Assembly: GCF_022965805.1 (NCBI RefSeq) | Contig: NC_133114.1 | Coordinates: forward strand, 8,018,261-8,082,260 | DNA: 64,000 bases | Source: Primulina eburnea | Lineage: Eukaryota > Streptophyta > Magnoliopsida > Lamiales > Gesneriaceae | Reading direction: 5' to 3' | Shown here: piece after piece, positions 9,910 to 21,741 of the stretch | Layout of the letters: the number at the start of each line of letters is the position of its first letter | How positions within the stretch are numbered: the stretch's first letter is position 1 | Translations under genes and position numbers: made by a program | Notes under the pieces: model-generated | What the model saw: the letters and a program-made list of their open reading frames with translations, nothing else | What the model was told of the DNA's origin: nothing | Database searches by the model: none

Positions 9910-12665
9910 TGTAGAACCCGATTTCAGTACACGTATAACCCATGCATTTATTTAAATTATTAAAGCATTTAATTAATTTTAAAGAAGTTTAGTCATGCAT
10001 ATTATTTAAATGCATTATTTTTAATTTAATTACGTTTATGCAATGCACGTTAAAATATATTTTTCGAGTTTCATGTTTCAGGCAATTATTCGAGGCGGGA
10101 TTGAGGAAAAGACCCGGGGACGATTTTTGGCAATTTTAAAAGTGGTATTTTATTTTTAGTTGAGTTTGGGGTATTTTAAATAATTTAGTGAGTTTTAGTA
10201 TTTTGAGCCTAAACATTTAATTAGTGATTTTTAAACTTTTAAAGTCTAGTATGGTGTGTGAAATTTTAACTAAAGAGCTTTATTTAAAAGTTAAGTGTGA
10301 GTTAGTGTTTTGGATTAGTAGACTATTATTTTAATTAAACAAAAGTTAGTCTCCTAATATTTTAAAACACACGCTACACACACAAATTACACACTTTTAC
10401 ACACACCTGTAGCGCACAAAACACACACACAAGTCTCAATTCAAGTTTCATTATTTTGAGAGAAAGAAAACCTAGGGTTCTTAGCCTAGAGCAGCCGCCC
10501 CCTTCCCCCTCAAATTCCAGCAGATTTCGGTCAATATTATTGCAAGAAAACGGTGCCACGTTCGTCCCGGATCAAGCCCCTCTCTATCTCCGCTTCGGTG
10601 ACGCCGTTTCGGTAACGTTTGATATCATAAGGCACGTATATTCTATTCTTGCTGTATCGATCAAGTCATATTATGTGTTGCGTTGATTTTTATGCGTAAA
10701 AGTTATGTATCATGTTAGTAGTTTGAGCGGATTATAGATCGGATCAATTTCGAGGGTAAAATTTTAGATCTAAAACTCGTTTTTGCTGTCTTTTCAAATA
10801 CTGCGAATTTTCTGTTCATATTTTGGGAAAACTTTCAACGGCAAAAACGTAGAACTTTTTGATACCTTCGATTTGATATAAAGTACGAGATTTTTGGACG
10901 AAAAATGAGAGAGTTATGATATTTTTCGTGTGACTGCTCAAACTGTAATTTTAAGAAAAGTTTGGTATCATTGTATTTTTGAAGTTTTATGTTGCAGGCT
11001 TCGTTGGAAATCGACGGGCGATCGTTGCTGCGTATAAGTATGTTAGTATTGAGGTTTGTTGTATTTTTCATGGTTTTCGTTGGACGTCGTTAGGCGTTTG
11101 AATCGGTTTAAAGTCGTAGGAAATCGATTGATGTCAATTGCATAATTGGTGTTGCATTGTGTTGTATAGTGGGCGTCGTATTTTTGAGGTGTTTGTATAA
11201 GTTTGATGCAATGTTATAGTGTCCTAAGAAGGGTCTTAAAGTGTTGAACCATTATATTCAACTGTCAACTTGGGTGTGTAGACAGTGTATAAGATTTCTC
11301 GCAGGTTTCGACGTACAGTGGCCACACGGACCCGGACACGGACCTGAGCACGGGGTCCGTGCCGTTACTTTTCACTTAGTGCGTCTAGGCAGTACGTACA
11401 CGGACCCCCACCGGGACCCTCTCACGGGGTCCGTGTCTTCATGTTTCAGTCGATGCCTTCTTCCAGAGCCTACACGGACCCCCATCCGGACCCAAGCACG
11501 GGGTCCGTGCCCCTTCTTGTTCACGGCACGTATGATACAGTAGGTAGACGGACCAGTACACGGACCCGGGCTAGGGGTCCGTGTACACACTGTTTGGGGA
11601 GAATATTATTTTTGGTTCCAAGGTTTGATGTCATGGGTTAGTGCAAGGATTGTTAAGGTCATGTCATGGGAGATTATAGAAGGTCCTAAGATATGATGGA
11701 GCTCGAGAGTAAGCATCATTTCTCTACGTTTAAGTTATGCAAGTTAAGATTGAAATTCATGTTAGTATGTCGCAGCGACGGCCCCAGTCGAAGTCCAACG
11801 AATCCCACAGCGCCAAGTAAGTATGTATGACGTGCAAGAAAGTATTTTAAGCTTTGAGGTATGCTAATTGTCTTGTGACCAACGAAAGTTAAGGATTGGA
11901 AAGCGTTAAATCATGAACGGGGACCAATCCGCCCGTTAAATTATGAACGGGTTAGATCGTGGTTGTGAAGCGTTAAATTATGAACGTGGATCAACTGGCC
12001 TGTTAAATCATGAACAGGGATCTTATGTATGCGACAGTGGATACGTCCCTGTCAGCCCAGTACTGTGGTGAGTCTGATCAGGCGTTTATCATGTTAAGGG
12101 TCACTTGCTTTGAAACATCCTTCACGTAAAATTATGCAGTTAAGTATGTTGAAGTATGAAAGCATGTTTAAGAAAAGTTTATGTTCATGGCACGTCGTAG
12201 TATGTATGTTCAAGTTCAAGCTTATTTCAAGTTGAAGTTTATGCAAGTCTAATTTAAAGTTATGTATGTCCTATTTTAAAGAAGCATGCGATTTTTATTA
12301 TGTAGTACTCGTTACTTCCAGTTTATACGTGTTGAGTCTTTAGACTCACTAGACTTGATCGATGCAGGTGAGTACGATGCGCAGGAGACAGGAGGTGGCG
12401 ACCAAGGGGCAGGCTTGGGCTGAGTGGCAGGCTAAACCCGAGGACCGTGAGCTTATGTTTATGCAAACTTTTAAACTACTCTGATGTTTTGTTTTTTTTA
12501 TGTGAGACGTTTTGAGACAGCATTCTTTTAGCAAACGTTTATTGGATGATGGAATATTTTAACGATATTTATGTGAATGTTGGGTGACGTCCGTACAAAC
12601 GTTTTATTTGAATAAAATTTTTAATTTTTCCGCAAATTCCAAGTAGTTAAGTACGGTTCGTTACA
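9910..12665 (+). repeat. 3' LTR of element A
   Basis: Runs from TGTAGAACCCG to GTTCGTTACA, 2756 bp, right after the polypurine tract. It contains hairpin repeats (11322-11590), a series of GTTAAAT(C/T)ATGAACGG repeats (about 11904-12020), and the inverted repeat TGAGTCTTTAGACTCA at 12333-12348. Its end matches 4753-4973. The immediate right flank is ACTTA; the partner duplication would be off-window. Confidence 0.92.
11322..11590 (+). repeat. Tandem hairpin cassettes inside element A's LTR
   Basis: Four imperfect units of roughly 75-80 bp. Each pairs a CACGGACCC-like arm with a GGGGTCCGTG arm 15-25 bp downstream, so each can fold as a GC-rich hairpin. Short open frames here on both strands are by-products of the repeat. 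Confidence 0.8.
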
Positions 12666-13277
12666 ACTTACGTCCTTGTATAGCTCGTGTCACGAGGGGA
12701 ACGATACTATTTTTGGATTCGAATTCTGATAGACGGATCTTCCACAATCGCAAATCAAAAAGGCGTAAGGATTTTCTATCAAAATCTCGACCTCCTTTTC
12801 TGAAATTCTGAGGGAAAACGTGTCAACCATCTATATATATATTGCATGCGAAGTCTGAAACGTGGCATCATTTTTCATGCTACACGCATGACCGCGGGTG
12901 CGGTAGTGCTAGGAGCGCGGGTGCGCTCAAGCGGTGATCTACATCCAAAGTGTTCGAAGCAAAGACCGCGGGTGCGGTGTTAACCTTACCGCGGGTGCGG
13001 TGTCTGCACCGCGGGTGCGCTCTCGCTAATACCGCGGGTGCGGTGTGGCTACGGGATTTGCACTCCATTTTCTGCACATGCACCGCGGGGGCGGTCATGC
13101 TAGCACCGCGGGTGCGGTTGTGCAAACTTCTAAATTCTAGTTTTCTGATCATGCCACACCTGATTTCTCAAGTCTTTCCTTCCCTCATTGCATGTCATGC
13201 ATTCTCATATCTTCCGAGTCTCTCATTAATGAAGATTAATAATCTTGGTTTAACAATTCTATAATTCTCGGGCATTA
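12666..13277 (-). repeat. Minus-strand LTR remnant with GC palindromes
   Basis: Its right end reads TGTAATGCCCGAG on the minus strand from 13277, an LTR-like start. Between 12885 and 13120 the motif ACCGCGGGTGCGGT recurs about seven times with small changes. No coding sequence is visible. The left end abuts element A, which probably inserted into this older LTR. The same GC palindrome is found in element B's LTRs, although the rest of the sequence differs. Confidence 0.6.
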
Positions 13278-13397
13278 CAAGACTGAAAAGTTATGTTCTT
13301 GTTTTCACTTCCTGGGGATGTTCTTGTATTTGCTTTATGGGTTCTTTTTCAGAAACATATCTTATTGTTTTGTTTTGTGATATTCTTGATCATCTTT
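13278..13397. other. Short unassigned T-rich segment, intron-like
   Basis: About 120 bp of T-rich sequence between the LTR remnant and element B. It carries the left copy of B's target duplication (TCTTT, 13393-13397). Together with 23323-23937 it may be intron sequence of the reductase gene. No open frame or recognised motif. Confidence 0.4.
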
Positions 13398-14984
13398 TGT
13401 AATAGACGAGCCCGGTGTACGGTACGATTTAAGTTTCGTATATTTATTTGGGTTTGTGAGTAGATGTTTAGAGTGGTGTTTATGGGCTATAGTATGCTTG
13501 GTATTATTATCTTGAGGTGTTAGTTGGTATTGATTGTTCGTTTCAGCGTTTCGGATCGATTTTAGTTGCTTGGAAGTTGTTCATTGCCGTGACCAGAGTG
13601 CACCCGCGCTCTTAGAGGAGTGCCCCCGCGGTGTACTATTCATGATTTTGGAGTTGGGTAGCCGTGGCAGGACCGCACCCGCGGTAGTGCAAGGACCGCA
13701 CCCGCGGTGGTTGCAGCGCCGCACCCGCGGTGTTTTTGTTCCAGAATTATTGTGTTGTGCCGTGAGCTAGGCGCACCCGCGGTGCTTGTAGCAGCGCACC
13801 CGCGGTCTAGGTATGGGCGAGATTTTAAGTTACTTTTTGGGAGTGGTTGGCCATACTTTCCCCTTTCCTTCCTTCTCATTTCCGATTTTCTCTCCATTTC
13901 CAAGGGTTTTCTTCCATTTCATTTGCTTCCTATCTTTGATTCGTGGATCTAGTTCGATTTTCGACTTGAGATCGAGGTTATCCGTGGTGCTAGGAAGCTA
14001 AGGTAAGTTTTTGGTTGAGTTCTATCATGGTTTTGGAGATGTGATGCTATAGGTTGATGTTTTTGATGGTTTAATGGATTATTTGAATTGTATTTTTGGA
14101 TATAGAGTTGATGTTGGTGTTATTTATGGATTATTGTTGTAGGTGGTGTTCAAGAGCTTTGATTGAGGTGTTATTGTGGTTTGTAAGTGGAATTTCATCC
14201 CTTTGCTCACATGATGATATATGTATGGTGTTTTAATGATTTCAAAGTGTTATTCCCTTCATTTGATTCATAGTTATGTATTGATTCGATTGTATATCTA
14301 TTGGAGGCATTGTATGTCTCATTTATTGAAAAGAGAATACAAAAGAAAAGAAAGAGTTTACAAAGTGATGGTTTAAATGCTATTGAGAGTTCAAATGTTT
14401 TATTGGATTGATAGAAACATAGTCAGAGAATTGCATGCAATTAGTTGATCAACGCCCATAGGCTTATATCCCTCAGAGTTATCGGTTTATATCGATTTGG
14501 GATACGAGCATCACAGTCAGAGATACTATTGATATCAATCCAACCAGAGTAAAGAGAAATATCATCGTATTGCTATGTTATTGCTACAGTTATTACTACA
14601 GTATTCATGTTTCAGAGTTGATGGTATTTATGATTTCAAAGTCATGTTTTACAGAGTATGCTATGTATCATTGCTATGTAGAGTTCCACTTGCTGAGATT
14701 TATTCTCATTTCAGTTATTTTCATGTGATGCAGATAAGAGCGACGGACCAGGACGTTGACTGTGGTCAGAGGTCATATGCATACGAAGATTGGAAGGATG
14801 ATGTTTTACAAGTATTTTGGGACATGATCATAGAAATGATTGTTTTGTATTTTGTATATCATTTGAATGATCATGTATTACATTTTAAATATTTTATGAA
14901 ATGTATTTTGAAACTCCTTCCATATTTTAAAGAAAATTTTAATTTCCGCTGTGTATTTTATTTAAAGAGGTCAGAGGTGTCACA
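13398..14984 (+). repeat. 5' LTR of element B
   Basis: Starts TGTAATAGACGAGCCC and ends AGAGGTGTCACA, 1587 bp. Between 13600 and 13810 it holds six or seven copies of the palindromic core CACCCGCGGT. Relative to the 3' LTR the first 20 bases carry several substitutions. Confidence 0.93.
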
Positions 14985-14989
14985 TTTAG

Positions 14990-15001
14990 TGGTATCAGAG
15001 C
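14990..15001 (+). other. Primer binding site of element B
   Basis: TGGTATCAGAGC five bases after the 5' LTR; initiator tRNA-Met type. Confidence 0.9.
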
Positions 15002-15121
15002 GGTGTTCTTCGGACCAATGCATATGACTTCGTCTACTTTCAACTGTCCGGGTATGTTTTCTTGCATCTATCCATTGTTATATATTGATATGTCTTTTGT
15101 GAGCCCATTGTAGAGTAGAGG

Positions 15122-18100
15122 ATGCCACCTAAGAGGAAAGCAGTAGAGGGTGAGGATAGTTCTTCCTCTAGAGTTGTCGACGAGTTCGGCAAGTTGCTTA
15201 AAGAGCAGGCCAAAGTCCATAGTGAGCAGATCCAGCAGTTGCTCCAATTGCAAGGAGCAGGTCAGGGCAGAGGTCAAGTGATAGGGCAAGTTGCTCAGGA
15301 CTGTTGGCACAGATGCCATATTTTCTGCTTTTAAGAGGATGGATCCACCAGAGTTTTCAGGGAGCACTGATCCTTTAGTTGTTGTAGAGTGGATCAAGGC
15401 TTTAGAGGCGATCTTCGATCATCTCCATTACGAGGACAGAGACCGTATCAGCTATGCTGTATTCATGTTGGTTAAAGTTGCTCGCATTTGGTGGAATGCG
15501 ACCAAGGTTGGCGTTGATGTCTCGACACTGAAGTGGTCAGAGTTTACAGATTTGTTCTACGACAAGTATTTTCCCGATGCATTTCGAGCTAGGAAGGTTA
15601 CGGAGTTCTTGGAGCTTCGTCAGGGGAGCATGAACGTTGATGAGTATATCCTGAAGTTCGAGGAGGGTTGTCTCTTTGCTCCGTATGTTGCTTCTAACGA
15701 CAAGGATAAAGGCGCTCATTTCATTCGAGGCCTTAGAGCGGAGATTAGACGGGATATCAACATGTCCAAGGCTGTGACTTTCAAGGAGATTGTGTCCAAG
15801 GCATTGTTGGCCGAGCAGGATGAGAAGGACATCACCAGAGAGAGGCAGGAGAGGCACCAATCTGTTGTTCAGAGAGGCCAGGGCTCGAATCAGAGGGGCA
15901 GGGATCGTTTCAAAGGGAAAGGCAAGTTAGAGTCGAGTCCTAGACCACCGCCAGTTCCAGTTGATCCCGAGAAGCCGCTGTGTCCGAAGTGTGGCAAGCA
16001 TCATCGAGGAGAGTGTAGATTTAGCACTCATTCTTGTTACCGTTGTGGCACTGCAGGCCACATTGCCAGAGATTGTCCTAAGGGAGCTAGCCAAGGGAAG
16101 GTGCAGGGTCGTATCTTTTCGATGACGAAGGAAGGTATTAATCATGATTCTTCTGTGATCTCTAGTGCTATTTTAATTTCAGGCAGAGTAGCTACGACTT
16201 TGATTGATACTGGTGCTACTCATTCTTTTATGTCTGAATTGTTTTTGAGATCTTTGGGTATAGTTCCTTCTGTTTTTCCCTCCAGTTCAATGTTGTTTTG
16301 CCTTCGGGAGATGTCTTGTGCCCGCATCTATTGTGTATGAATGCCCTGTTCGTATTGATGATAGAGAGGTCTTTGCTGATTTGATTGTGATCCCGATGGT
16401 TGCCTTTGATGTTATTCTTGGCATGGATTGGCTATCAACCTACCGTGCTGTTATTGATTGCGTTGCTAAGACGGTGACCTTTGCAAATGATAGCAATAAG
16501 GGAGGTTCGCTCGCCAGTACAGGTACTTCGCTAGGTCCTTCCTTTTATTTCTTGTCTTGAGGCTGAGAGATTGCTGTGTAGAGGTTGCGATGGGTTTCTT
16601 GCTTCTATTGTGGATTTGGATGGTATGGTTACGTTGAATATTGATGATATTGATGTTGTGAGGGAGTTTGCCGATGTGTTTGAGGATGATGTTCCGGGTT
16701 TGCCGCCGGACAGAGATGTTGAGTTCGTTATTGATTTAGCTCCAGGTACGGTTCTTATTTCTAAGGCTCCGTATAGGATGGCTCCTACTGAGATGAAGGA
16801 GTTGAAGACGCAGTTGCAGGATCTTCTAGACAAGGGTTTCATTCGTCCGAGTTCTTCGCCTTGGGGAGCTCCGGTTCTGTTTGTTAAGAAGAAAGATGGG
16901 TCGTTGCGGTTGTGTATCGACTACAGAGAGCTCAACAAAGTGACTGTCAAGAATAAGTATCCGTTGCCACGTATTGATGATTTGTTTGATCAACTTCATG
17001 GTGCTACTGTATTTTCGAAGATTGATCTTCGGTCTGGCTACTATCAGTTGAAGGTTAGGGAGTCTGATATCCCTAAGACGGCATTCAGGACTAGGTATGG
17101 TCACTATGAGTTTCTCGTGATGTCTTTTGGTCTGACCAATGCCCCTTCAGTCTTCATGGATCTGATGAACCGTGTGTTCAAGCCGTTCTTGGATAGCTTT
17201 GTCATTGTCTTCATCGACGACATCTTGATCTATTCCAAGACCAGAGAGCTTCATTCAGAGCATCTCAGAGTTGTTCTTCAGTTGTTGAGAGAGAGGAGGT
17301 TGTTTGTGAAAGGGGATCGGTTACGGTGACCGGAAGCGCAACGGAAGTTTAAAAATCAAATTTTTAGGGAAAATTTTCGGCCACCCTCTAAGTTTGTGCA
17401 ACAAATACAATAAACACAACTATGTCATACATAGGGTGTAAGAAAATCGTTACCTATCAACCTCTTGAGGTTGATGATGGCACCAACCAAGTTGTAAACA
17501 ACTTGGCTCTTGAATGGAAGATAAATCTACAAGCTCTCCTCCTTTCTTCTTGAATCTTTCCTTCAAATTAAGCCCACCACCAACTAGGTAGATCCCCTCA
17601 TATTTTGCACTAGAAAAATATGAGGATTTTTCAAAGAGAAGTGTGTGTATTCTTCAACAATTGAAGGACAAAAAAATGGAGAGAAAACTTGGAGAGAAAA
17701 GATGATAAATTTCGGCCATTGTGTGTCTTGGGAGTGAAGTGGGAAGACTTGTCTTGGTTTGTGAAAAAGTTGAGGCATAAAGTTGCATGTCATGCCTTGA
17801 AAACTCAAAAAGTAGTCTCCCAACCTTTCACCTCCATGCATGCATATTATATGGTTTTTATCAAAATAAAAACCATTGACTAAATTTAATTATCTCAAAC
17901 ATATATGAGACTAATTAAACATTACATGAATTTACCCAAGTCCCACTAGTTAAATAATTAATTTAAATTGAGCTCTACAAGACTCAATATGATTTAATTA
18001 ATTCAACACTTGAATTAATTTAATTATTTGGACTCTACTAGGTCCACTAGTGTTTAATTAATTCAACACTTGAATTAATTTAATTTAGTCCATAATAATG

Positions 18101-21100
18101 TCTATGAAAATCACAATTTTCAAATACATTATTCACTTGGCCAAATTTTAATTTAGGAACACTTCCACAAATTAAAATTTACATTTCTCTCATAGAAGTC
18201 ATACTTCTATTTTTCTTACACTTATAAACTCATTTATAAGTCGTTCAACACATTGAACTAGTTTCTCCTTTATAGAAGTCATACTTCTAATTTTCCTTAC
18301 GCTTATAAACTCCTTTATAAGCCGTTCAAGATATTGAACTATTTTTACTTCTCAACGGGATCTAGAAAGCTAGTACTTGTGTGGCCCTCAATGGTTCATT
18401 GATACAACTAGCTGTGGGTTCACATCTCTATGTGATTCGGACTAAACATGTCCTTATATGAGCATACCCTAATTGCTCCATTCTTACTTATCAACTCCTT
18501 GATAATAAGAACGTCAGAACTCAAGTCTGATAGTACCCAACCAATCATGTTAAACGCCTAGCAGCATCGCTTACATGATTCCCTAGGTATCAAATGATAG
18601 TGCCTGCAAGAACCATTCAATTATGGTTAGCGTACAGTACGGTCCCTTCAACTCATATATCCCTACCGATTCGACAACCATTGGTATATCGAGAGTTGTC
18701 AATGAATCGATACTATGTGTCATGTCGTAGTTGCATCGATGGTGTAATCTATGAAACCCCTTTCATAATTACCACCATACTCTGGCCAGAGATTTCTACC
18801 TACATACACATGATAACACATAGGATATCCATACCCGAAGGTAAGCGGTGAATCCCCGACTACAATGCATCGACTCCTATGTGTTTCGACAGAACACCCA
18901 ACCTTGCCACCTGATGACCCATGAGAGTCGGTAAACAAGTCAAATTGTAATTCTAGCACATAGAGTCTCAATGTTGTCCCGGGTCATAAGGACTAATGGT
19001 GTACAACCATAAACTAGGACGTTTCCACTCGATAAGTGAGAACCACTTGGAAAGTCTTTTTATGGAGGGTTGTTCAGTGCACTTAACAAGGAGCACCTAT
19101 CTGCATGTTCGGACATTACAATGTCCCCTACCAATGAAACATGGTACTCACATCGCAGATACTAGTCTCGAACTCGAGCGGCCTATATCCTTCTTAGTGG
19201 CGGCTGAATCGACTAGGAACCGTTTAGAATATACAGTATTACAAATATGAGTTTCATGATACTCATCATATAAGCATCTCATATTCTTTCTACTATTTGT
19301 ATATTCAAGGGCTTTATCTATGCAACTAGCATAGGTATACAGATAAAGATGTGCCAAAATAATAATATCAAATATTACTAAAATAAAGATTGCTTATACA
19401 TAGAGTTTCATTGTGAACACTCGGCCAACACTTGGCTCGACGGGCACCTACTCTAACAGTTTGCCAAGTTAAAGAAGTGCGAGTTTTGGTTGGAGCAGAT
19501 TTCTTTTCTAGGCCATGTCGTTTCGAAGGATGGTATAGCAGTTGATTCAGTGAAGATAGAGGCGATTCAGAAGTGGCCTATTCCTACCACTGCCTCTTGA
19601 GATACGCAGTTTCCTTGGTTTGGCGGGTTATTATCGTCGTTTCATTTCAGATTTCTCCAAGATTGCCCTGCCATTGTCCAATCTGACGAGGAAGACTGTG
19701 AAGTTCGAGTGGTCCATTGATTGCCAGAGTGCATTTCAAGAGTTGAAGGATAGATTGACGACAGCTCCTGTTCTTTCATTGCCTAGTGGTTCAGAGGATT
19801 TTGTTGTCTATACCGATGCGTCGAAGAAAGGCCTTGGTGCAGTGCTGATGCAGCGAGGTAAGGTCATTGCTTATGCTTCTTGCCAGTTGAAGGATTACGA
19901 GAGGAATTATCCGACGCATGATTTGGAGCTAGCAGCTGTGGTTTTCGCCTTGAAAATCTGGAGACATTACTTGTATGGCGAAAAGTGTGAGATCTTCACG
20001 GACCACAAGAGTTTGAAGTATTTGTTTTCTCAGAGAGAGCTCAATATGCGACAGAGGAGGTGGTTAGAGCTTGTCAAAGATTATGATGTGACTATCAGTT
20101 ACCACCCAAGGAAGGAGAATGTTGTGGTAGATGCTTTGAGTCGTAAGTCGAGTTCTTCCTTGAGTTCTTTGATTCAGAGGCCCTTGTTGATGGATTTGCA
20201 GAGAGAGGAGATTGCTTTAGTAGTTCCGGGGACTATTGCTCGCCTTTCAGCGTTGGTCATTCGGGCTACATTGACGGACAGGATCCGTAGAGAGCAGACT
20301 GACGATGTTCAGTTGACAGAGTTGAGAGCTAGAGTAGAGGAGAGAGGTAATTCAGAGTTTGCAATTAATGGTGATGGTTTGGTGACTTTCAGAGGTCGTA
20401 CCTGTGTTCCTATTGGCGATGATATTCGGCGAGACATTTTGACAGAGGCTCATACCGCGTCATATTCGATTCATCCAGGCAGTACCAAGATGTATCAGGA
20501 TCTTCGTAGACTCTATTGGTGGCCAGGTATGAAGAAAGATATTGCTTTGTTCATTTCTCAGTGCCTTACTTGTCAGCAGGTGAAGATTGAGCACCAGAGA
20601 CCTGCTGAGACATTGCTATCATTGCCGATTCCTCAGTGGAAGTGGGAGCATATTACGATGGATTTCGTGACTGGTCTTCCCAGAGTGCAGAGAGGTTTCA
20701 ATTCTATTTGGGTTATCATTGATCGATTGACCAAGTCAGCGCATTTTCTCCCAGTCAAGAAGACGTACTCCATGAACCAGTATGCCGAGGATTACATTAC
20801 AGAGATTGTTAGACTTCATGGTGTGCCTGTGTCGATTGTGTCTGATCGTGACCCCAGGTTTACTTCAGAATTTTGGAAGAGTTTGCACAGAGCTATGGGT
20901 TCGCGGTTAGCATTTAGTACAGCTTATCACCCTCAGAGCGACGGTCAGTCAGAGAGAGTCATTCAGATTCTAGAAGATATGCTCAGAGCTTGTACTATCG
21001 ATTATCTAGGTAGCTGGGATTCTAAGTTGCCTTTGGTTGAGTTCACGTACAATAACAGTTACCAGGCGACGATTGGCATGGCACCGTATGAGGCACTTTA

Positions 21101-21701
21101 TGGCAGGAAGTGCAGATCGCTCTTGTATTGGGATGAGGTAGGTGAGAGGAAGATGTTAGGACCAGAGTTGGTCCAGCAGACTGCTGATGTTGTTGCGGTG
21201 ATCCGAGAGAGAATGAAGACAGCGCAGTCGAGACAGAAGAGTTATGCAGATGTTCGTCGTAGACCTTTGCAGTTCGAGGTTGGCGATCATGTATTTCTGA
21301 AGATAGCACCTCTGAAGGGTGTGATGAGGTTTGGCAAGAAGGGTAAGCTGAGTTCGAGATTCATTGGTCCATTTGAGATATTGGACCGAGTTGGTGATCG
21401 AGCCTACAGATTAGCCCTACCGCCAGATCTTGACAGAGTTCACAATGTGTTTCATGTTTCGATGCTCAGGAAGTATATTGCGAATCCTTCCCATGTTCTT
21501 CACCATGAGCCATTGGACTTGACGCCGAATTTGACGTACCAAGAGATTCCGATTCAGATTCTGGATCGCAGAGTTAGAGTTTTGAGAAACAAAGAGATCG
21601 GCATTTTTAAAGTCCTTTGGAGGAACCATTTGATCGAGGAGGCTACGTGGGAACCAGAGGATGAGATGAGAGAGAAGTATCCTGAGTTGTTCGTGCAGTG
21701 A
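15122..21701 (+). pseudogene. Gag-pol polyprotein of element B, frameshifted and interrupted
   Basis: Starts MPPKRKAVEGED. A frameshift near 15300 separates the N terminus from the gag capsid domain (VARIWWNATKV); then come CCHC (CYRCGTAGHIARDC) and protease (LIDTGATHSFM). Frame changes follow near 16265-16320 and near 16550. RT runs from 16571 (FIDDILIYS near 17215) to RRLF at 17306, where the solo LTR interrupts it. Coding resumes at 19464 (AKLKKCEFW). An extra T near 19598 shifts frame once more, and from 19620 an open frame of 693 codons covers RT connection, RNase H, integrase ([15 protein letters not shown]) and the tail [17 protein letters not shown]. The copy cannot make a full polyprotein. 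Confidence 0.92.
17307..19458 (-). repeat. Solo LTR (long copia-type), inserted in the RT of element B
   Basis: 2152 bp with TGAAAGGGGATCGG at the left and CTCTAACA at the right, flanked by the perfect duplication GTTTG (17302-17306 and 19459-19463). There is no coding capacity, primer site or second LTR. On the minus strand it starts TGTTAGAGTAGGTG and is the same family as 46495-48553. It is explained as an LTR left after recombination between the two LTRs of a full element. Superfamily (Ty1/copia) is inferred from style and length, not from coding sequence. Confidence 0.85.
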
Positions 21702-21741
21702 CGTCAATTTCGCGGACGAAATTCCTCTAAGGAGGGGAGAT

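Larger units (their letters stand above)
4753..12665 (+). mobile_element. Element A: Tekay-like Ty3/gypsy chromovirus, near-complete, 5' LTR split by element 1
   Basis: Order: last 221 bp of the 5' LTR (4753-4973), tRNA-Met primer site, gag with CCHC finger, probable intron (6289-6493), protease-RT-RNase H-integrase with chromodomain-like C terminus, polypurine tract (AAGTGGGGGAGGA near 9895), and a 2756-bp 3' LTR. The rest of the 5' LTR should lie left of element 1, outside the window. The long LTR, tRNA-Met primer site and C-terminal [17 protein letters not shown] motif fit the Tekay/Del group of chromoviruses; the clade call is from general knowledge of these families. Confidence 0.9.

Noticed and set aside
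12880..13264. Repetitive open frames on both strands (proteins rich in TAPAV or TAGAV)
   Set aside because: They are by-products of the GC palindrome repeat, appear on both strands and recur in element B's LTRs; no start context or domain.
14575..15027. 150-codon frame in B's 5' LTR, with a similar one in the 3' LTR (22914-23303)
   Set aside because: It runs through LTR end and primer site, shows no domain and is broken by small indels in the other LTR.
16130..16180. GTATTAATC...TTTCAG in element B as an intron equivalent to that of element A
   Set aside because: Only about 50 bp, too short for a plant intron, and the segment is in-frame coding sequence (SSAILISGR) matching relatives.
18594..19357. 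Several short frames inside the solo LTR and their counterparts at 46596-46784
   Set aside because: Not preserved between the two LTR copies and without domain features.
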